From positions 1,116,001 to 1,180,000 of the forward strand of contig NZ_QEES01000002.1 in assembly GCF_003115775.1 (NCBI RefSeq): a stretch of DNA of 64,000 nucleotides, read 5' to 3'. Each line of letters begins with the position of its first letter. The first letter of the stretch is position 1. The notes under the pieces were generated by a model. That model had not been told where the DNA came from. It made no database searches and was given only the letters and a program-made list of their open reading frames with translations. Source of the stretch: Cellulomonas sp. WB94. GTDB lineage: Bacteria > Actinomycetota > Actinomycetes > Actinomycetales > Cellulomonadaceae. This document shows positions 16,813 to 25,330 of the stretch, piece after piece. A program made the position numbers and the translations under genes.

Positions 16813-18657
16813 ATGCGACGTCCCACTGCCACCTTCCTTGCCCCCGCCGCGATCGTCGCGGTGCTGCTCGCGGGCTGCTCGTCCACGGCGACGCCCGCCG
16901 GCACGACCAGCACGTCCACCTCCTCGACGTCGTCCGGCACGACCACGACCGCCATCGCGGCCACCGATGCGAACCTCACGGTCGAGCAGGCGCTCGCCGC
17001 AAACACGGCGGCCCACACCGCCGAGTCCACCTGGGACGAGTCCGCCGAGGTCGCGATCGCCCTCACGGGTTCGTCCGCCACGGTGACCGGCGAGGGCGTG
17101 ACCGTCGACGGCTCGACCGTGACGATCACCGCGCCCGGCACCTACCGCATCACCGGGACGCTCGACGACGGGCAGGTCGTCGTGAGCAGCGCGGCCGACG
17201 GGCTCGTGCGGATCGTGCTCGCGGGCGCCGACGTCTCGAGCTCGACGACGTCTCCGCTGCAGATCATGGACGCCGACCAGGCCGTCGTCGTGCTCGCGGA
17301 CGGCACCACGAACCACCTGTCCGACGCCGCGACGTACGTGTACCCGGATGCGACGACCGACGAGCCCAACGCGGCCCTGTTCTCGACGGCCGACCTCACC
17401 ATCACCGGCACGGGCGCGCTGACGGTCGAGGGCAACGCGAACGACGGCATCTCCAGCAAGGACGGCCTCGTCATCGAGTCCGGCACGATCACGGTCACCG
17501 CGGCCGACGACGGCATCCGCGGCAAGGACTACCTCGTCGTGTCCGGCGGGACACTGACGGTCGACGCGGGCGGGGACGGCCTCAAGTCCGACAACGCCGA
17601 CGACGCCGCCCTCGGCTACGTGTACGTCGCGAGCGGCGAGATCACGGTGACGTCCGTGGACGACGGCGTGGCCGCAGCGACCGACGTGATCGTCGGCGAC
17701 GGGACCCTGACGGTCGTCGCCGGCGGCGGCAGCACGGCCCAGCTCGCGGCCGACGCCACCCCGAAGGGCCTGGTCGGTGACGTGTCCGTCGTCATCGGCG
17801 GCGGCCAGGTCATGCTCGACTCGGCCGACGACGCCATCCACTCCAACGGGGTCGTGTCGGTCGCGGGCGGCGAGGTGACGATCGCCGCGGGCGACGACGG
17901 CATCCACGCGGACAACGCGCTGCAGATCAGCGCCGGCTCGGTCGACGTGACCCGCTCGTACGAGGGCCTGGAGTCGACGGCGATCACCGTGGGCGGCGGG
18001 ACGGTCTCCGTGGTGGCGAGCGACGACGGCGTGAACGCGTCGACCGGCACGACGTCCGCCGGCGCGGGCGGGGCGGGTGGCGGGTCGATGGGCGCCGACG
18101 GCAGCTCCCTGACCATCACCGGCGGCACCCTCGTCGTCGACGCCGACGGTGACGGCCTCGACTCCAACGGGTCGATGACGATGTCGGGCGGCACGGTCGT
18201 GGTGTCCGGGCCCACGACCAGCGGCAACGGCTCGCTCGACTACAACGGCACGTTCGACATCTCCGGCGGGGAGCTCATCGCGGTCGGCTCGTCCGGCATG
18301 GCGCAGACCCCGTCCGCGACCTCCACGCAGTCGTTCGTCGGCCTGACGTTCTCCGCGCAGCAGCCCGCCGGGACGGTCGTGAACATCCTGGCCGCGGACG
18401 GCTCGGTCGTCGCCGCGTTCGACTCGACGAAGACCTTCAGCTCGGTCGTCTACTCCTCCCCCGCGGTGGTGACCGGCCAGGAGTACCAGGCGGCGGTCGG
18501 CGGGACCGTGACCGGCACGACAGGCGGGCTCGCTTCGGCCGACGCGCTCGGGACGGCCGGGTCCAGCATCGCGGCCACCGGGACGGCCGGTGAGGTCGCG
18601 GCCGGGATGGGCGGCGGCGGGCAGATGGGCGCCGGGCGTCCCGGCGGTCGGGGCTGA
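16813..18657 (+). CDS. Cthe_2159-like carbohydrate-binding lipoprotein (beta-helix)
   Basis: This 614-residue secreted lipoprotein has lipobox LAGC (Cys22) and a Thr/Ser-rich linker at about 24-50. The central beta-helix is built of repeats like GGTLTVDAGGDGLKSDN and ADDGIHADN, and the tail is Gly-rich. The Asp/Asn-rich turns (DDGI, GDGL) resemble the calcium-binding Cthe_2159 family, whose founder binds cellulose and pectin-like polymers. It is third in the DUF4956-VTC set, 38 nt downstream. A role at the cell surface in polymer binding or adhesion is inferred. Confidence 0.82.
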   Translation: MRRPTATFLAPAAIVAVLLAGCSSTATPAGTTSTSTSSTSSGTTTTAIAATDANLTVEQALAANTAAHTAESTWDESAEVAIALTGSSATVTGEGVTVDGSTVTITAPGTYRITGTLDDGQVVVSSAADGLVRIVLAGADVSSSTTSPLQIMDADQAVVVLADGTTNHLSDAATYVYPDATTDEPNAALFSTADLTITGTGALTVEGNANDGISSKDGLVIESGTITVTAADDGIRGKDYLVVSGGTLTVDAGGDGLKSDNADDAALGYVYVASGEITVTSVDDGVAAATDVIVGDGTLTVVAGGGSTAQLAADATPKGLVGDVSVVIGGGQVMLDSADDAIHSNGVVSVAGGEVTIAAGDDGIHADNALQISAGSVDVTRSYEGLESTAITVGGGTVSVVASDDGVNASTGTTSAGAGGAGGGSMGADGSSLTITGGTLVVDADGDGLDSNGSMTMSGGTVVVSGPTTSGNGSLDYNGTFDISGGELIAVGSSGMAQTPSATSTQSFVGLTFSAQQPAGTVVNILAADGSVVAAFDSTKTFSSVVYSSPAVVTGQEYQAAVGGTVTGTTGGLASADALGTAGSSIAATGTAGEVAAGMGGGGQMGAGRPGGRG

Positions 18658-18661
18658 GCTC

Positions 18662-19155
18662 TCAGCGCTCCGGCTGTGCGGCGTCCCGGATCTTCTGCAG
18701 GAGCGTCGCCAGCTGGACCCGCTCGGGGGGCTCAGCGTCGCCAGGATCGCCTGCTCGGTCTCGAGGTGGGCGGGCAGGGTCGTCTCGACGGCCGCCCGTC
18801 CCGCCTCGGTGAGGGCGATGACCGTGCCGCGGCCGTCGTCGGGGTCGGGGGCCCGGCGGACGAAGCCACGGCGTTCCAGCTTGTTGAGACGCTGAGCGAC
18901 CGCGCTGGTGGTGATCATGGCGTCGCGGGCGAGCACGCGCGGCGAGATCCGGTAGGGCGGGCCGCTGCGCAGCAGGGTGGCCAGGACGTCGAACGACGAG
19001 GCGTCGATCCCGTGCTCGGCGAAGGTCCGCGCGAGGCGTGCGTCGACGGCCGCGGAGGCCCGGCTCAGCCGCCCGACGACGCCCATCGGGGACACGTCGA
19101 GACCCGGCTTCTCGCTGTGCCACTGCTCGAGGATGCGGTCGACGTCGTCGGTCAT
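18662..19155 (-). pseudogene. MarR-family regulator with a single-base frameshift
   Basis: Starting at ATG 19155 the frame encodes a MarR winged helix (SSFDVLATLLRSGPPYRISP; TTSAVAQRLNKLERRGFVRR; DPDDGRGTVIALTEAGR) up to LATLSPP. It then loses the family sense. The expected ending ERVQLATLLQKIRDAAQPER is present in the next frame, stopping at 18662. Adding one C to the six-C run on the minus strand (plus-strand G run 18725-18730) restores one continuous MarR protein of about 164 residues. It is divergent from the EamA gene and probably represses it. Real mutation or read error cannot be told apart here. Confidence 0.8.
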
Positions 19156-19175
19156 CCCGCCATGCTAGCCAAACG

Positions 19176-19208
19176 CTAAGCGCTTAGTTACTATCACTAA
19201 GTGCTTAG
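19176..19208 (+). promoter_or_regulatory. Tandem MarR-type operators around a leaderless promoter
   Basis: Two near-identical 12-bp inverted repeats, CTAAGCGCTTAG (19176-19187) and CTAAGTGCTTAG (19197-19208), have centres 21 bp apart, two helical turns on the same DNA face. A -10-like TACTAT at 19189-19194 lies between them. The second site contains the GTG start codon of the EamA gene, so the transcript is probably leaderless. No good -35 is seen. The MarR gene starts 20 nt to the left on the other strand. Confidence 0.7.
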
Positions 19209-20160
19209 CAAATACCCGGCCCTCCTGATCGGCACAGCCGCAGCGCCCGCGCTCTGGGGCTCGACCTACCTGGCGACGACGACGCTGCTGCCCGCCGACC
19301 GTCCCCTGCTCGCGGCAACCCTGCGCGCCCTGCCCGCAGGCGTCCTCCTTCTCCTCATGTGCCGACGACTGCCTCACGGCATCTGGTGGTGGAGGTCCTG
19401 GGTTCTCGGCACGCTCAACATCGCCGCGTTCTTCGCGCTGCTCTTCGTGGCCGCCTACCGCCTCCCCGGTGGCGTGGCCGCCATGGTCGGGGCGATCCAG
19501 CCGCTCCTCGTCGCACTGCTCGCGCACCGGGTGCTCGGCGAACGCGTGACCACCCGCGCCGTGTTCTCCGCAGTCGCCGGCCTCGCCGGTGTCGCCCTCA
19601 TCGTGCTGCGCGCCCAGGCGCGGCTGGACGCCCTCGGTCTCGTCGCTGCCGTGGGCGGCGCACTCTCGATGGGGACGGGGATCGTCCTGGCGAAGAAGTG
19701 GGGTCAGCCGGCGCCCCCGCTGACGACCACGAGCTGGCAGCTCGTCGCGGGCGGCCTCACGCTGGTCCCCCTCCTGCTGACGATCGAGGGGCTGCCGCCG
19801 GAACTCCTCACGGCGCGGAACCTGGCGGGCTACGCCTACCTGTCGCTGCTGGGGACGGCCTTCGCGTACGTGATGTGGTTCCGCGGGATCGCCCGCCTGC
19901 CCACGCGGATCCCCTCGTTCCTGGGCCTGCTGAGCCCTGTCGTCGCCATTCTGCTCGGCTGGCTGCTCGCCGGTCAGGCGATGGCCGCAGCGCAGGTCGC
20001 CGGGGTCGCGATCGTCCTCACCTCGATCCTCACCGCCGTCATCCCGTGCCGAGCACGGGCCGCCGCTGCCCACGACGAAAGGCCGTCGCGGCCCGTGCTC
20101 GCGTGGGTAGGGTCGGGTCATGACGCTCGAGATCAGAGACGTCCAGCACGCCTTCGGTGA
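19201..20160 (+). CDS. EamA/DMT-family transporter
   Basis: This 319-residue membrane protein of the drug/metabolite transporter superfamily has ten TM helices in two EamA repeats. Repeat 1 has PALWGSTYLATT and MVGAIQPLLVALLAHRVLGER; repeat 2 has AYVMWFRGIARLPTR and FLGLLSPVVAILLGWLL. GTG 19201 is the only usable start because an in-frame stop lies just upstream. The last 41 nt overlap the next gene, so the final ~14 residues after the last helix are unlikely to be important. The substrate is unknown; MarR control suggests export of a toxic or signalling compound. Confidence 0.87.
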   Translation: MLSKYPALLIGTAAAPALWGSTYLATTTLLPADRPLLAATLRALPAGVLLLLMCRRLPHGIWWWRSWVLGTLNIAAFFALLFVAAYRLPGGVAAMVGAIQPLLVALLAHRVLGERVTTRAVFSAVAGLAGVALIVLRAQARLDALGLVAAVGGALSMGTGIVLAKKWGQPAPPLTTTSWQLVAGGLTLVPLLLTIEGLPPELLTARNLAGYAYLSLLGTAFAYVMWFRGIARLPTRIPSFLGLLSPVVAILLGWLLAGQAMAAAQVAGVAIVLTSILTAVIPCRARAAAAHDERPSRPVLAWVGSGHDARDQRRPARLR

Positions 20161-21037
20161 CCGCGTGGCCCTCGACGGAGTGAGTCTCGACGTCGTCCCG
20201 GGCGTGCTCACCGGCCTCCTCGGCCCGAACGGCGCCGGCAAGACGACCCTCCTGCGGATCCTGCTCGGCGTGCTGAGCCCGGACCACGGGCAGGTGCGGT
20301 ACGACGGCCGTCCGGTCGTCGAGGAGGACCGCCGCAGGTGGGGCTACATGCCGCAGGAGCGCGGGCTGTACCCCGGGATGCCGGCGGGCGACCAGGTCGT
20401 GCACTTCGGGCGGCTGCACGGGCTGTCCAAGCGCGATGCGACGACCCGGGCGCACGCGCTGCTCGCCGAGCTCGACCTCGACGACCGGTGGGCGGACCGC
20501 ACCGACAAGCTGTCCGGCGGCATGCAGCAGCGCCTTCAGCTCGCGACCGCCCTCGTGCACGAGCCCGAGGTCATCGTCCTCGACGAGCCGTTCGCCGGCC
20601 TCGACCCGGTGGCCGTCGCGAGCCTGTCCGAGACCCTGCGCCAGCGTGCCGACGCCGGCTGCACCATGCTGTTCTCGAGCCACCAGCTCGACCTCGTCCA
20701 GGACCTCTGCGAGGACATCGCGATGATCGACCGCGGGCGCGCGGTGCTCCAGGGCAACGTCGCCACGCTGCGCGCGTCGTCGGGCCGACGCCAGCTGCGG
20801 CTGCACGTCGACGCGCCGAACCGCTCCTGGCTCGACGCCTGGCCCGGCGTGACGGTCATCAGCGCCGAGGCCGACGACCTGCGCCTCGAGGTCCCGCACG
20901 ACGTCGAGCCCCTCGACCTGCTCGACGCCGCCCGGGCGGGCGGCCGGGTCGTCGACTTCGGGCTCGAGCTGCCCACCCTCTCGCAGCTGTTCCTGGCAGC
21001 GGCCGACCGCACCGTCGACTGGGACGGAGCGAGCTGA
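20120..21037 (+). CDS. ABC transporter ATP-binding protein (NatA-type)
   Basis: This 305-residue ATPase has Walker A GPNGAGKTT, signature LSGGMQQRL, Walker B VIVLDEPFAGLD and switch His in SSHQLDLV. The extra C-terminal domain (residues about 220-300, DUF4162-like) is typical of NatA/multidrug exporters. The ATG at 20120 lies inside the end of the EamA gene. It is followed without a gap by its permease (TGATG), forming a two-subunit exporter. Confidence 0.9.
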   Translation: MTLEIRDVQHAFGDRVALDGVSLDVVPGVLTGLLGPNGAGKTTLLRILLGVLSPDHGQVRYDGRPVVEEDRRRWGYMPQERGLYPGMPAGDQVVHFGRLHGLSKRDATTRAHALLAELDLDDRWADRTDKLSGGMQQRLQLATALVHEPEVIVLDEPFAGLDPVAVASLSETLRQRADAGCTMLFSSHQLDLVQDLCEDIAMIDRGRAVLQGNVATLRASSGRRQLRLHVDAPNRSWLDAWPGVTVISAEADDLRLEVPHDVEPLDLLDAARAGGRVVDFGLELPTLSQLFLAAADRTVDWDGAS

Positions 21038-22221
21038 TGCGCGCCTGGTGGCAGGGCACCCGCCTGGTGGCGGAGCGAGGGCTCGTCGAGAACGTCCGGT
21101 CGCGGTCGTTCAGTGTCGTCACCGGCCTGCTGCTGCTCGTCTCCATCGCTGCCGTCGTCCTCCCGCGGCTGCTCGGTGGCGGCCCCACGACGTACACGCT
21201 CGCGACGATCGGCGACGCGCCGGCGGCCGTCGTGGCGACGCTCGACGCGGCGGGCTCGTCGGGCGGGTTCACGGTGACGTTCGTGACCCGCGACACCGAG
21301 GACGCCGTCCGGCTCGCGGTCCGCGACGGTGACGCCACCGCGGGCCTCGCCGGGCACAACCTCTACACGTCGTCCCAGGCGGGCCTGACCTTCCCGGCCC
21401 TCGTGGCCCAGACCGTGATGACTCTCGAGATGTCGAGCCGCCTCGCCGAGGCGGGGCTGAGTGCCGCGCAGGTCGCCGAGATCCAGTCCGTGCGGCCGCC
21501 CACGCAGATCAGCGTCGGCCGCGTGGCCGACGAGGGACGCGCCGGCGTCGGGATCGCCGTCGGCATCCTCCTGTACCTCGCGCTGACCTTCGCGGGGAGC
21601 GCGATCGCCACGACCGTGGCCATGGAGAAGTCCACCCGCATCTCCGAGGTGCTGCTCGCCGTCCTGCGCCCCAGCCAGGTGCTCGTGGGCACCGTGCTGG
21701 CCGTCGGTGCGGCCACGCTCCTGCAGATGCTCGTGCTCGCGACACCGCTCGTGGTCGCCCTGCGGGTCACCGACGACATCGGGCTGCCACCGGTCGCCGG
21801 GGGCGACATCGCGCTCGCCGTCGTGTGGTTCGTCCTCGGGTTCCTGCTCTACGCGTTCCTGTTCGCGGCGACCGCGGCGCTCGTCAACAAGGTCACCGAG
21901 GTCGGCTCGGCGATCCTGCCCGTCACCATGACCCTCCTCGCGGGCTACCTCCTGGCGCTCACCGTCGTCGCGGGCGACCCGAACGGCGGGTGGGGCGTGG
22001 CGGCGTCGATGTTCCCGCTCAGCGCACCGTTGGCGATGCCGATCCGGTGGGCCGCGGGCGAGGTCCCGCTCTACCAGCTGCTGCTCGCGATGGCGCTCAC
22101 GGCCGGCACCGCGGTGCTGCTCGTCTCGCTCGCGTCGTCCATCTACCGCCGGGCCCTGCTCATCACCGGCCACCGCGTGAAGCTGCGCGAGGTCATCGGG
22201 CGCCGGCCGGTGAGCCAGTGA
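21037..22221 (+). CDS. ABC-2 type exporter permease (NatB-like)
   Basis: This 394-residue permease has one N-terminal TM (about 30-48), a large extracytoplasmic domain (about 50-175) and five C-terminal TM helices. A cytoplasmic segment MEKSTRISEVLLAVLRPSQ is characteristic of NatB/YhaP-type proteins. The ATG overlaps the ATPase stop by one base. NatAB systems export Na+ or drugs; nothing here identifies the substrate. The AbrB-type gene begins within its stop codon if the first GTG is used. Confidence 0.87.
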   Translation: MRAWWQGTRLVAERGLVENVRSRSFSVVTGLLLLVSIAAVVLPRLLGGGPTTYTLATIGDAPAAVVATLDAAGSSGGFTVTFVTRDTEDAVRLAVRDGDATAGLAGHNLYTSSQAGLTFPALVAQTVMTLEMSSRLAEAGLSAAQVAEIQSVRPPTQISVGRVADEGRAGVGIAVGILLYLALTFAGSAIATTVAMEKSTRISEVLLAVLRPSQVLVGTVLAVGAATLLQMLVLATPLVVALRVTDDIGLPPVAGGDIALAVVWFVLGFLLYAFLFAATAALVNKVTEVGSAILPVTMTLLAGYLLALTVVAGDPNGGWGVAASMFPLSAPLAMPIRWAAGEVPLYQLLLAMALTAGTAVLLVSLASSIYRRALLITGHRVKLREVIGRRPVSQ

Positions 22222-22490
22222 CGCTGCCGAGCGGGACGAGGGGGGCGCACGCCGTGACGATGGGCTCGCGAGGACGGTTGGTCGTCCCCGCGCAGGTACG
22301 CGAACGCGCCGGCCTGGCCGTGGGTGCGCCTCTCATCCTGCTCGAGACGACGTCCGGTCTGGTGGTGATGACCCGGGAGCAGGCGCGCGACCAGGTGCGC
22401 ACTCAGCTGGCCGACGCCGAGCTTGTCCCTCAGCTGCTCACCGAACGTCGCAAGGCTGCCGAGCGCGAGTACACCGCAGAACCGTGGTGA
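22218..22490 (+). CDS. AbrB/MazE-type antitoxin-like DNA-binding protein
   Basis: This small protein of up to 90 residues has a SpoVT-AbrB swapped-hairpin domain, TMGSRGRLVVPAQVRERAG, followed by LVVMTREQA and a charged helical tail. GTG 22218 overlaps the permease stop. An internal GTG at 22254, with a G-rich ribosome site and the usual AbrB beginning (VTMGSRGR), is an equally good start. No PIN or MazF toxin gene follows. The accessory region begins right after it, so a partner may have been lost. Confidence 0.72.
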   Translation: MTLPSGTRGAHAVTMGSRGRLVVPAQVRERAGLAVGAPLILLETTSGLVVMTREQARDQVRTQLADAELVPQLLTERRKAAEREYTAEPW

Positions 22491-22719
22491 GCGGGCCGCC
22501 GGGCGCGGCGCAACCAATGCGCGGAGTTGTTCACCGAAAGCCCCGTGCGGACACCGGCATCCGGGCACGCCGAGCCGTCCCGGCGGCCGTCAGCCACACA
22601 GCGCTTTGCATGGTCACCCGAGATCGGCACTCACGACGTTCCCCCGCCTCACCGGCGCGGCAAGCTACCCCCCCACTGGATCCACCGAGAGTCAGCTAAC
22701 GATTTCGGAAGGGCAGACG

Positions 22720-23226
22720 ATGGACAGCTACGCCCGCTACTTGCGCAAGCCGTACAAATTGGGCCGCCAGCAGCATCTCGGCGACTTTCTCGATTACCTG
22801 CTTGAGGTCGGCGCCGTTTCTTCATGGCATCTACGCCACGAGGGGCCCACCGCGATCTGGGTGGTTTCAGAGGGTGGGCGTCCGTCGCGCGAGTACACGA
22901 CGAGGCAGGCGGAGGCTCTCGCCGAGGCGATCGCGGACAACGTCCAGATCTATTGGCGACCCGTGCCGAGTCCCGGGGGCGAGAACCTGTATCGGGCGAT
23001 GCGTGCACAGATCGCCGCGCGACGTCGCAAGCTCGCGCAAGAACCGCTCACCCACGGTCCCGGGGCCTTGACCCCTGAGGGTGGACACGCTGATTCCAGG
23101 TCTGGCCTGGAGGAAGCGAGAAGATCTGATCATGGCGAGGAAGACGTACTCGGCGGAGTTCCGCCGCGATGCGGTCGAGCTGTACCGCTCGACGCCGACA
23201 GCGACGGTCGCGGGGATCGCGGCTGA
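22720..23226 (+). pseudogene. Small hypothetical gene with its 3' end replaced by IS insertion
   Basis: ATG 22720 has GGAAGGG upstream. The first 114 codons encode a soluble protein of unknown family, beginning MDSYARYLRKPYKLG and ending RRKLAQEPLTHG. The IS begins at 23063, so the frame now runs on into it and ends at 23226, giving a 168-residue chimera. Removing the IS and one CCG duplication joins it in frame to DLLGEHWA and a TGA at 24420-24422. That gives an original protein of 122 residues. Most of the protein survives, so the fusion may still work. Confidence 0.7.
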
Positions 23227-23461
23227 TCTGGGGATCATGGACACGACCCTGTCGGGTTGGATCAAGGCCGCTGGGGTGGCGATCCGCGGGCAGTCCCGGC
23301 CGGCATCGACGGCCCCGCCGCCGGGTGAGACACCCGAGCAGGAGCTCGTGCGACTTCGCTCGCGGGTGCGTGAGCTGGAGGACTCCGAGCGCAAGCTGAG
23401 CACCGAGCGGGAGATCTTGCGCGCGGCGGCGAAGTATTTCGCCGGGGAGACGAACTGGTGA
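23132..23461 (+). CDS. IS3-family transposase OrfA (copy 1)
   Basis: This 109-residue protein has an N-terminal transposase helix-turn-helix (MARKTYSAEFRRDAVELYRS; VAGIAADLGIMDTTLSGWIK) and a C-terminal leucine-zipper region (RLRSRVRELEDSERKLSTER). It binds the IS ends. ATG 23132 follows AGGAAG; an earlier in-frame ATG near the IS end lacks support. Its stop overlaps the orfB GTG in the -1 frame, the arrangement from which IS3 elements make OrfAB by frameshifting. Confidence 0.9.
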   Translation: MARKTYSAEFRRDAVELYRSTPTATVAGIAADLGIMDTTLSGWIKAAGVAIRGQSRPASTAPPPGETPEQELVRLRSRVRELEDSERKLSTEREILRAAAKYFAGETNW

Positions 23462-24357
23462 GCCGCTTCCAGTTCGTCGCCGACCACCAGTCCACCTTCG
23501 AGGTGAAGCGGTTGTGCCAGGTCGTTCAGGTCGCACGGTCCTCGTTCTACAAATGGCTGTCCGCAGCCCCGGCCCGCGCGGCACGCCAGACGGCCGATGC
23601 GGCCCTGGCCGCGCGGATCGCCGCGGTGCACGCCACCGACAGTGCGTGCGGGGCGCCGCGGATCACCGCCGAGCTCAACGACGGCGCCGGCGAGCAGGAG
23701 CGTGTCAACCACAAGCGCGTCGCCCGGGTGATGCGCGCCCATCACATCGCCGGGATCCGGCTGCGCCGACGGGTGCGCACCACCGTGCCCGACCCGGACG
23801 GCCAGCTGGTCCCGGACCTGCTCGAGCGTGACTTCACGGCCCACGCACCGAACACGAAGTACGTCGGGGACATCACCTACCTGCCCTGCGGGGCCGGGCA
23901 GTTCCTCTACCTGGCCACCGTGATCGACTGCTACTCCCGGCGCCTGGTCGGCTGGTCGATCGCCGACCACATGCGCACCGACCTGGTCGCCGACGCCCTG
24001 CGCGCAGCCGCCCGAGAACGCGGGTCGCTGGCCGGGGCGATCTTTCACAGCGACCACGGCGGTCAGTACGTCGCCAAGGACTACACCGCGCTCTGCGAGC
24101 GGCTGGGCGTGACCCGCTCCATGGGCGCCGTGGGGACCTCTGCGGACAACGCAATGGCCGAGTCCTTCAACGCCTCCCTCAAGCGCGAGACCCTCGCCGG
24201 CTCCCACGGGTGGCCCGACGCGACCACCGCACGTCGGGTCGTGTTCGCGTGGATCACCCGCTACAACACCCGCCGCCGCCACTCCTACTGCGACTACCTC
24301 AGCCCCATCACCTACGAGAACACCCACTACGCGGCTACGCTGGCCACCGCCGCGTGA
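23458..24357 (+). CDS. IS3-family transposase OrfB (copy 1)
   Basis: This 299-residue DDE integrase-core protein has an N-terminal HTH_21 segment (HATDSACGAPRITAELN) and the rve catalytic core. Catalytic acids are the Asp in GDITYLP, the Asp in FHSDHGGQY and the Glu in NAMAESFNASLKRE. The C terminus has the usual NTRRRHSYCDYLSP. It is full length. It differs from the copy at 33706 by a few residues (for example RQT against RQA, LLER against LLGR, SPIT against SPVA). Confidence 0.93.
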   Translation: MSRFQFVADHQSTFEVKRLCQVVQVARSSFYKWLSAAPARAARQTADAALAARIAAVHATDSACGAPRITAELNDGAGEQERVNHKRVARVMRAHHIAGIRLRRRVRTTVPDPDGQLVPDLLERDFTAHAPNTKYVGDITYLPCGAGQFLYLATVIDCYSRRLVGWSIADHMRTDLVADALRAAARERGSLAGAIFHSDHGGQYVAKDYTALCERLGVTRSMGAVGTSADNAMAESFNASLKRETLAGSHGWPDATTARRVVFAWITRYNTRRRHSYCDYLSPITYENTHYAATLATAA

Positions 24358-24393
24358 AACCCACCGCGTGTCCACCACCGGGGGTCAAGCCCC

Positions 24394-24422
24394 CCGACCT
24401 CCTGGGCGAGCACTGGGCCTGA
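24394..24422 (+). pseudogene. Displaced 3' end of the IS-interrupted gene
   Basis: After the CCG target duplicate, the bases read on as GAC CTC CTG GGC GAG CAC TGG GCC TGA. With the IS removed these are in frame with the gene starting at 22720. They supply its last residues DLLGEHWA and its stop. This fragment has no start of its own. Confidence 0.65.
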
Positions 24423-24588
24423 GTGGAACCGGGACTTTCTCGATGTGCGGTTCACACCGGCCGAAGGTGTATGACCTGGCCACCAGACAGCAGATGTGGG
24501 CCTTGGTTGGCATGAGCCGACAGGCCTGTTCGGTACCCCGGTTGTATTCGAAGAGTCGGCATTGTCGGCGTGCTTCGCGCCGATCCGA

Positions 24589-25209
24589 TCAGTCCAGGCC
24601 TGCGCCCGACAGATTGTCGGTGACGTCCTCGTACTGCTGCGTGCCGGGAAGTGCGCTCGGCGCGTAGATGAGGCGGACGACTCCGGTCGGGAACGTCTCC
24701 GAGCGCAGCAGCCGCAGCGGGTAGATCGGCTCGCCCTCGTCGAAGAGCCGCTCGCCCTTGCGGGCCGCCACCGGGTGCACCAGCAGGCGCAGCTCGTCGA
24801 GCAGGCCCGCCGCGAGCAGCTGCCGCACGATCGAGATCGACCCCGGGACGACGATCTTGTCGACGCCGGGCTCGGCCCCGAGCGCCCGCACCGCCCCGAC
24901 CAGGTCGTCGTGCACCGCCTCGACGTTCCGCCAGCCGAGGTCCTGGTCCCCCCTTGTCGCGACGACCTTGCGGGTGTCACCGAGCTGCGCCGCGAAGGTC
25001 GCGTCCTCACCGCCAGCAGTCTCCCGTTCCGGCCACGCTCCCGCGAAGCTGTCGTAGGTCACGCGCCCAAGCAGGAGCGCGTCCGCGCCCTCGTAGTCCT
25101 CGCCGACGGCCGCACCCATGTGCTCGTCGAAGTACGGGAAGTGCCATGCCGGGTCGATCTCGACGACACCGTCGAGCGACATGAACAAGGTCGAGACGAT
25201 CGTTGCCAT
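24589..25209 (-). CDS. Dihydrofolate reductase-family protein (RibD C-terminal domain)
   Basis: This 206-residue protein has the RibD_C/DHFR-like fold. It opens MATIVSTLFMSLDGVVE, continues with ADALLLGRVTYDSFAGAWPE, and has IVVPGSISIVRQLLAAGLLDELRLLVHPV near the NADPH site. Such stand-alone proteins are NADPH-dependent reductases of unknown substrate, common in actinobacteria. GGAGGA precedes the ATG. It lies alone between IS copy 1 and a transposase remnant and has no evident partner. Confidence 0.87.
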   Translation of the reverse strand: MATIVSTLFMSLDGVVEIDPAWHFPYFDEHMGAAVGEDYEGADALLLGRVTYDSFAGAWPERETAGGEDATFAAQLGDTRKVVATRGDQDLGWRNVEAVHDDLVGAVRALGAEPGVDKIVVPGSISIVRQLLAAGLLDELRLLVHPVAARKGERLFDEGEPIYPLRLLRSETFPTGVVRLIYAPSALPGTQQYEDVTDNLSGAGLD

Positions 25210-25330
25210 GGGGATCCTCCGGGGTCGTCACCGCGCCCGCACCTCGTGTCAACGCCGGGCGAATATTGACCCCCTGGTGCTGGGCGGATTCTGGGGCGGA
25301 TTCGAGTCATCGTCGCAACGTTGACGGTGT

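Larger units (their letters stand above)
23063..24393 (+). mobile_element. IS3-family insertion sequence, copy 1 (1331 bp)
   Basis: The ends are GGGCCTTGACCCC at 23063 and its near-perfect inverse GGGGTCAAGCCCC ending at 24393 (12 of 13 match). The element is flanked by a 3-bp direct repeat CCG (23060-23062 and 24394-24396). It carries orfA and orfB overlapping by GTGA. The second copy at 33311-34641 has exactly the same length and orientation. IS3-family elements commonly duplicate 3-4 bp. Confidence 0.93.

Noticed and set aside
16657-19155. An 832-codon minus-strand frame covering the beta-helix lipoprotein and MarR genes
   Set aside because: Only its first ~150 codons are MarR; the rest is antisense to a well-supported lipoprotein gene and results from the frameshift at 18725-18730.
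22218-22490. Complete toxin-antitoxin pair
   Set aside because: Only the AbrB-type half is present; no PIN, MazF or other toxin frame follows before the accessory region.
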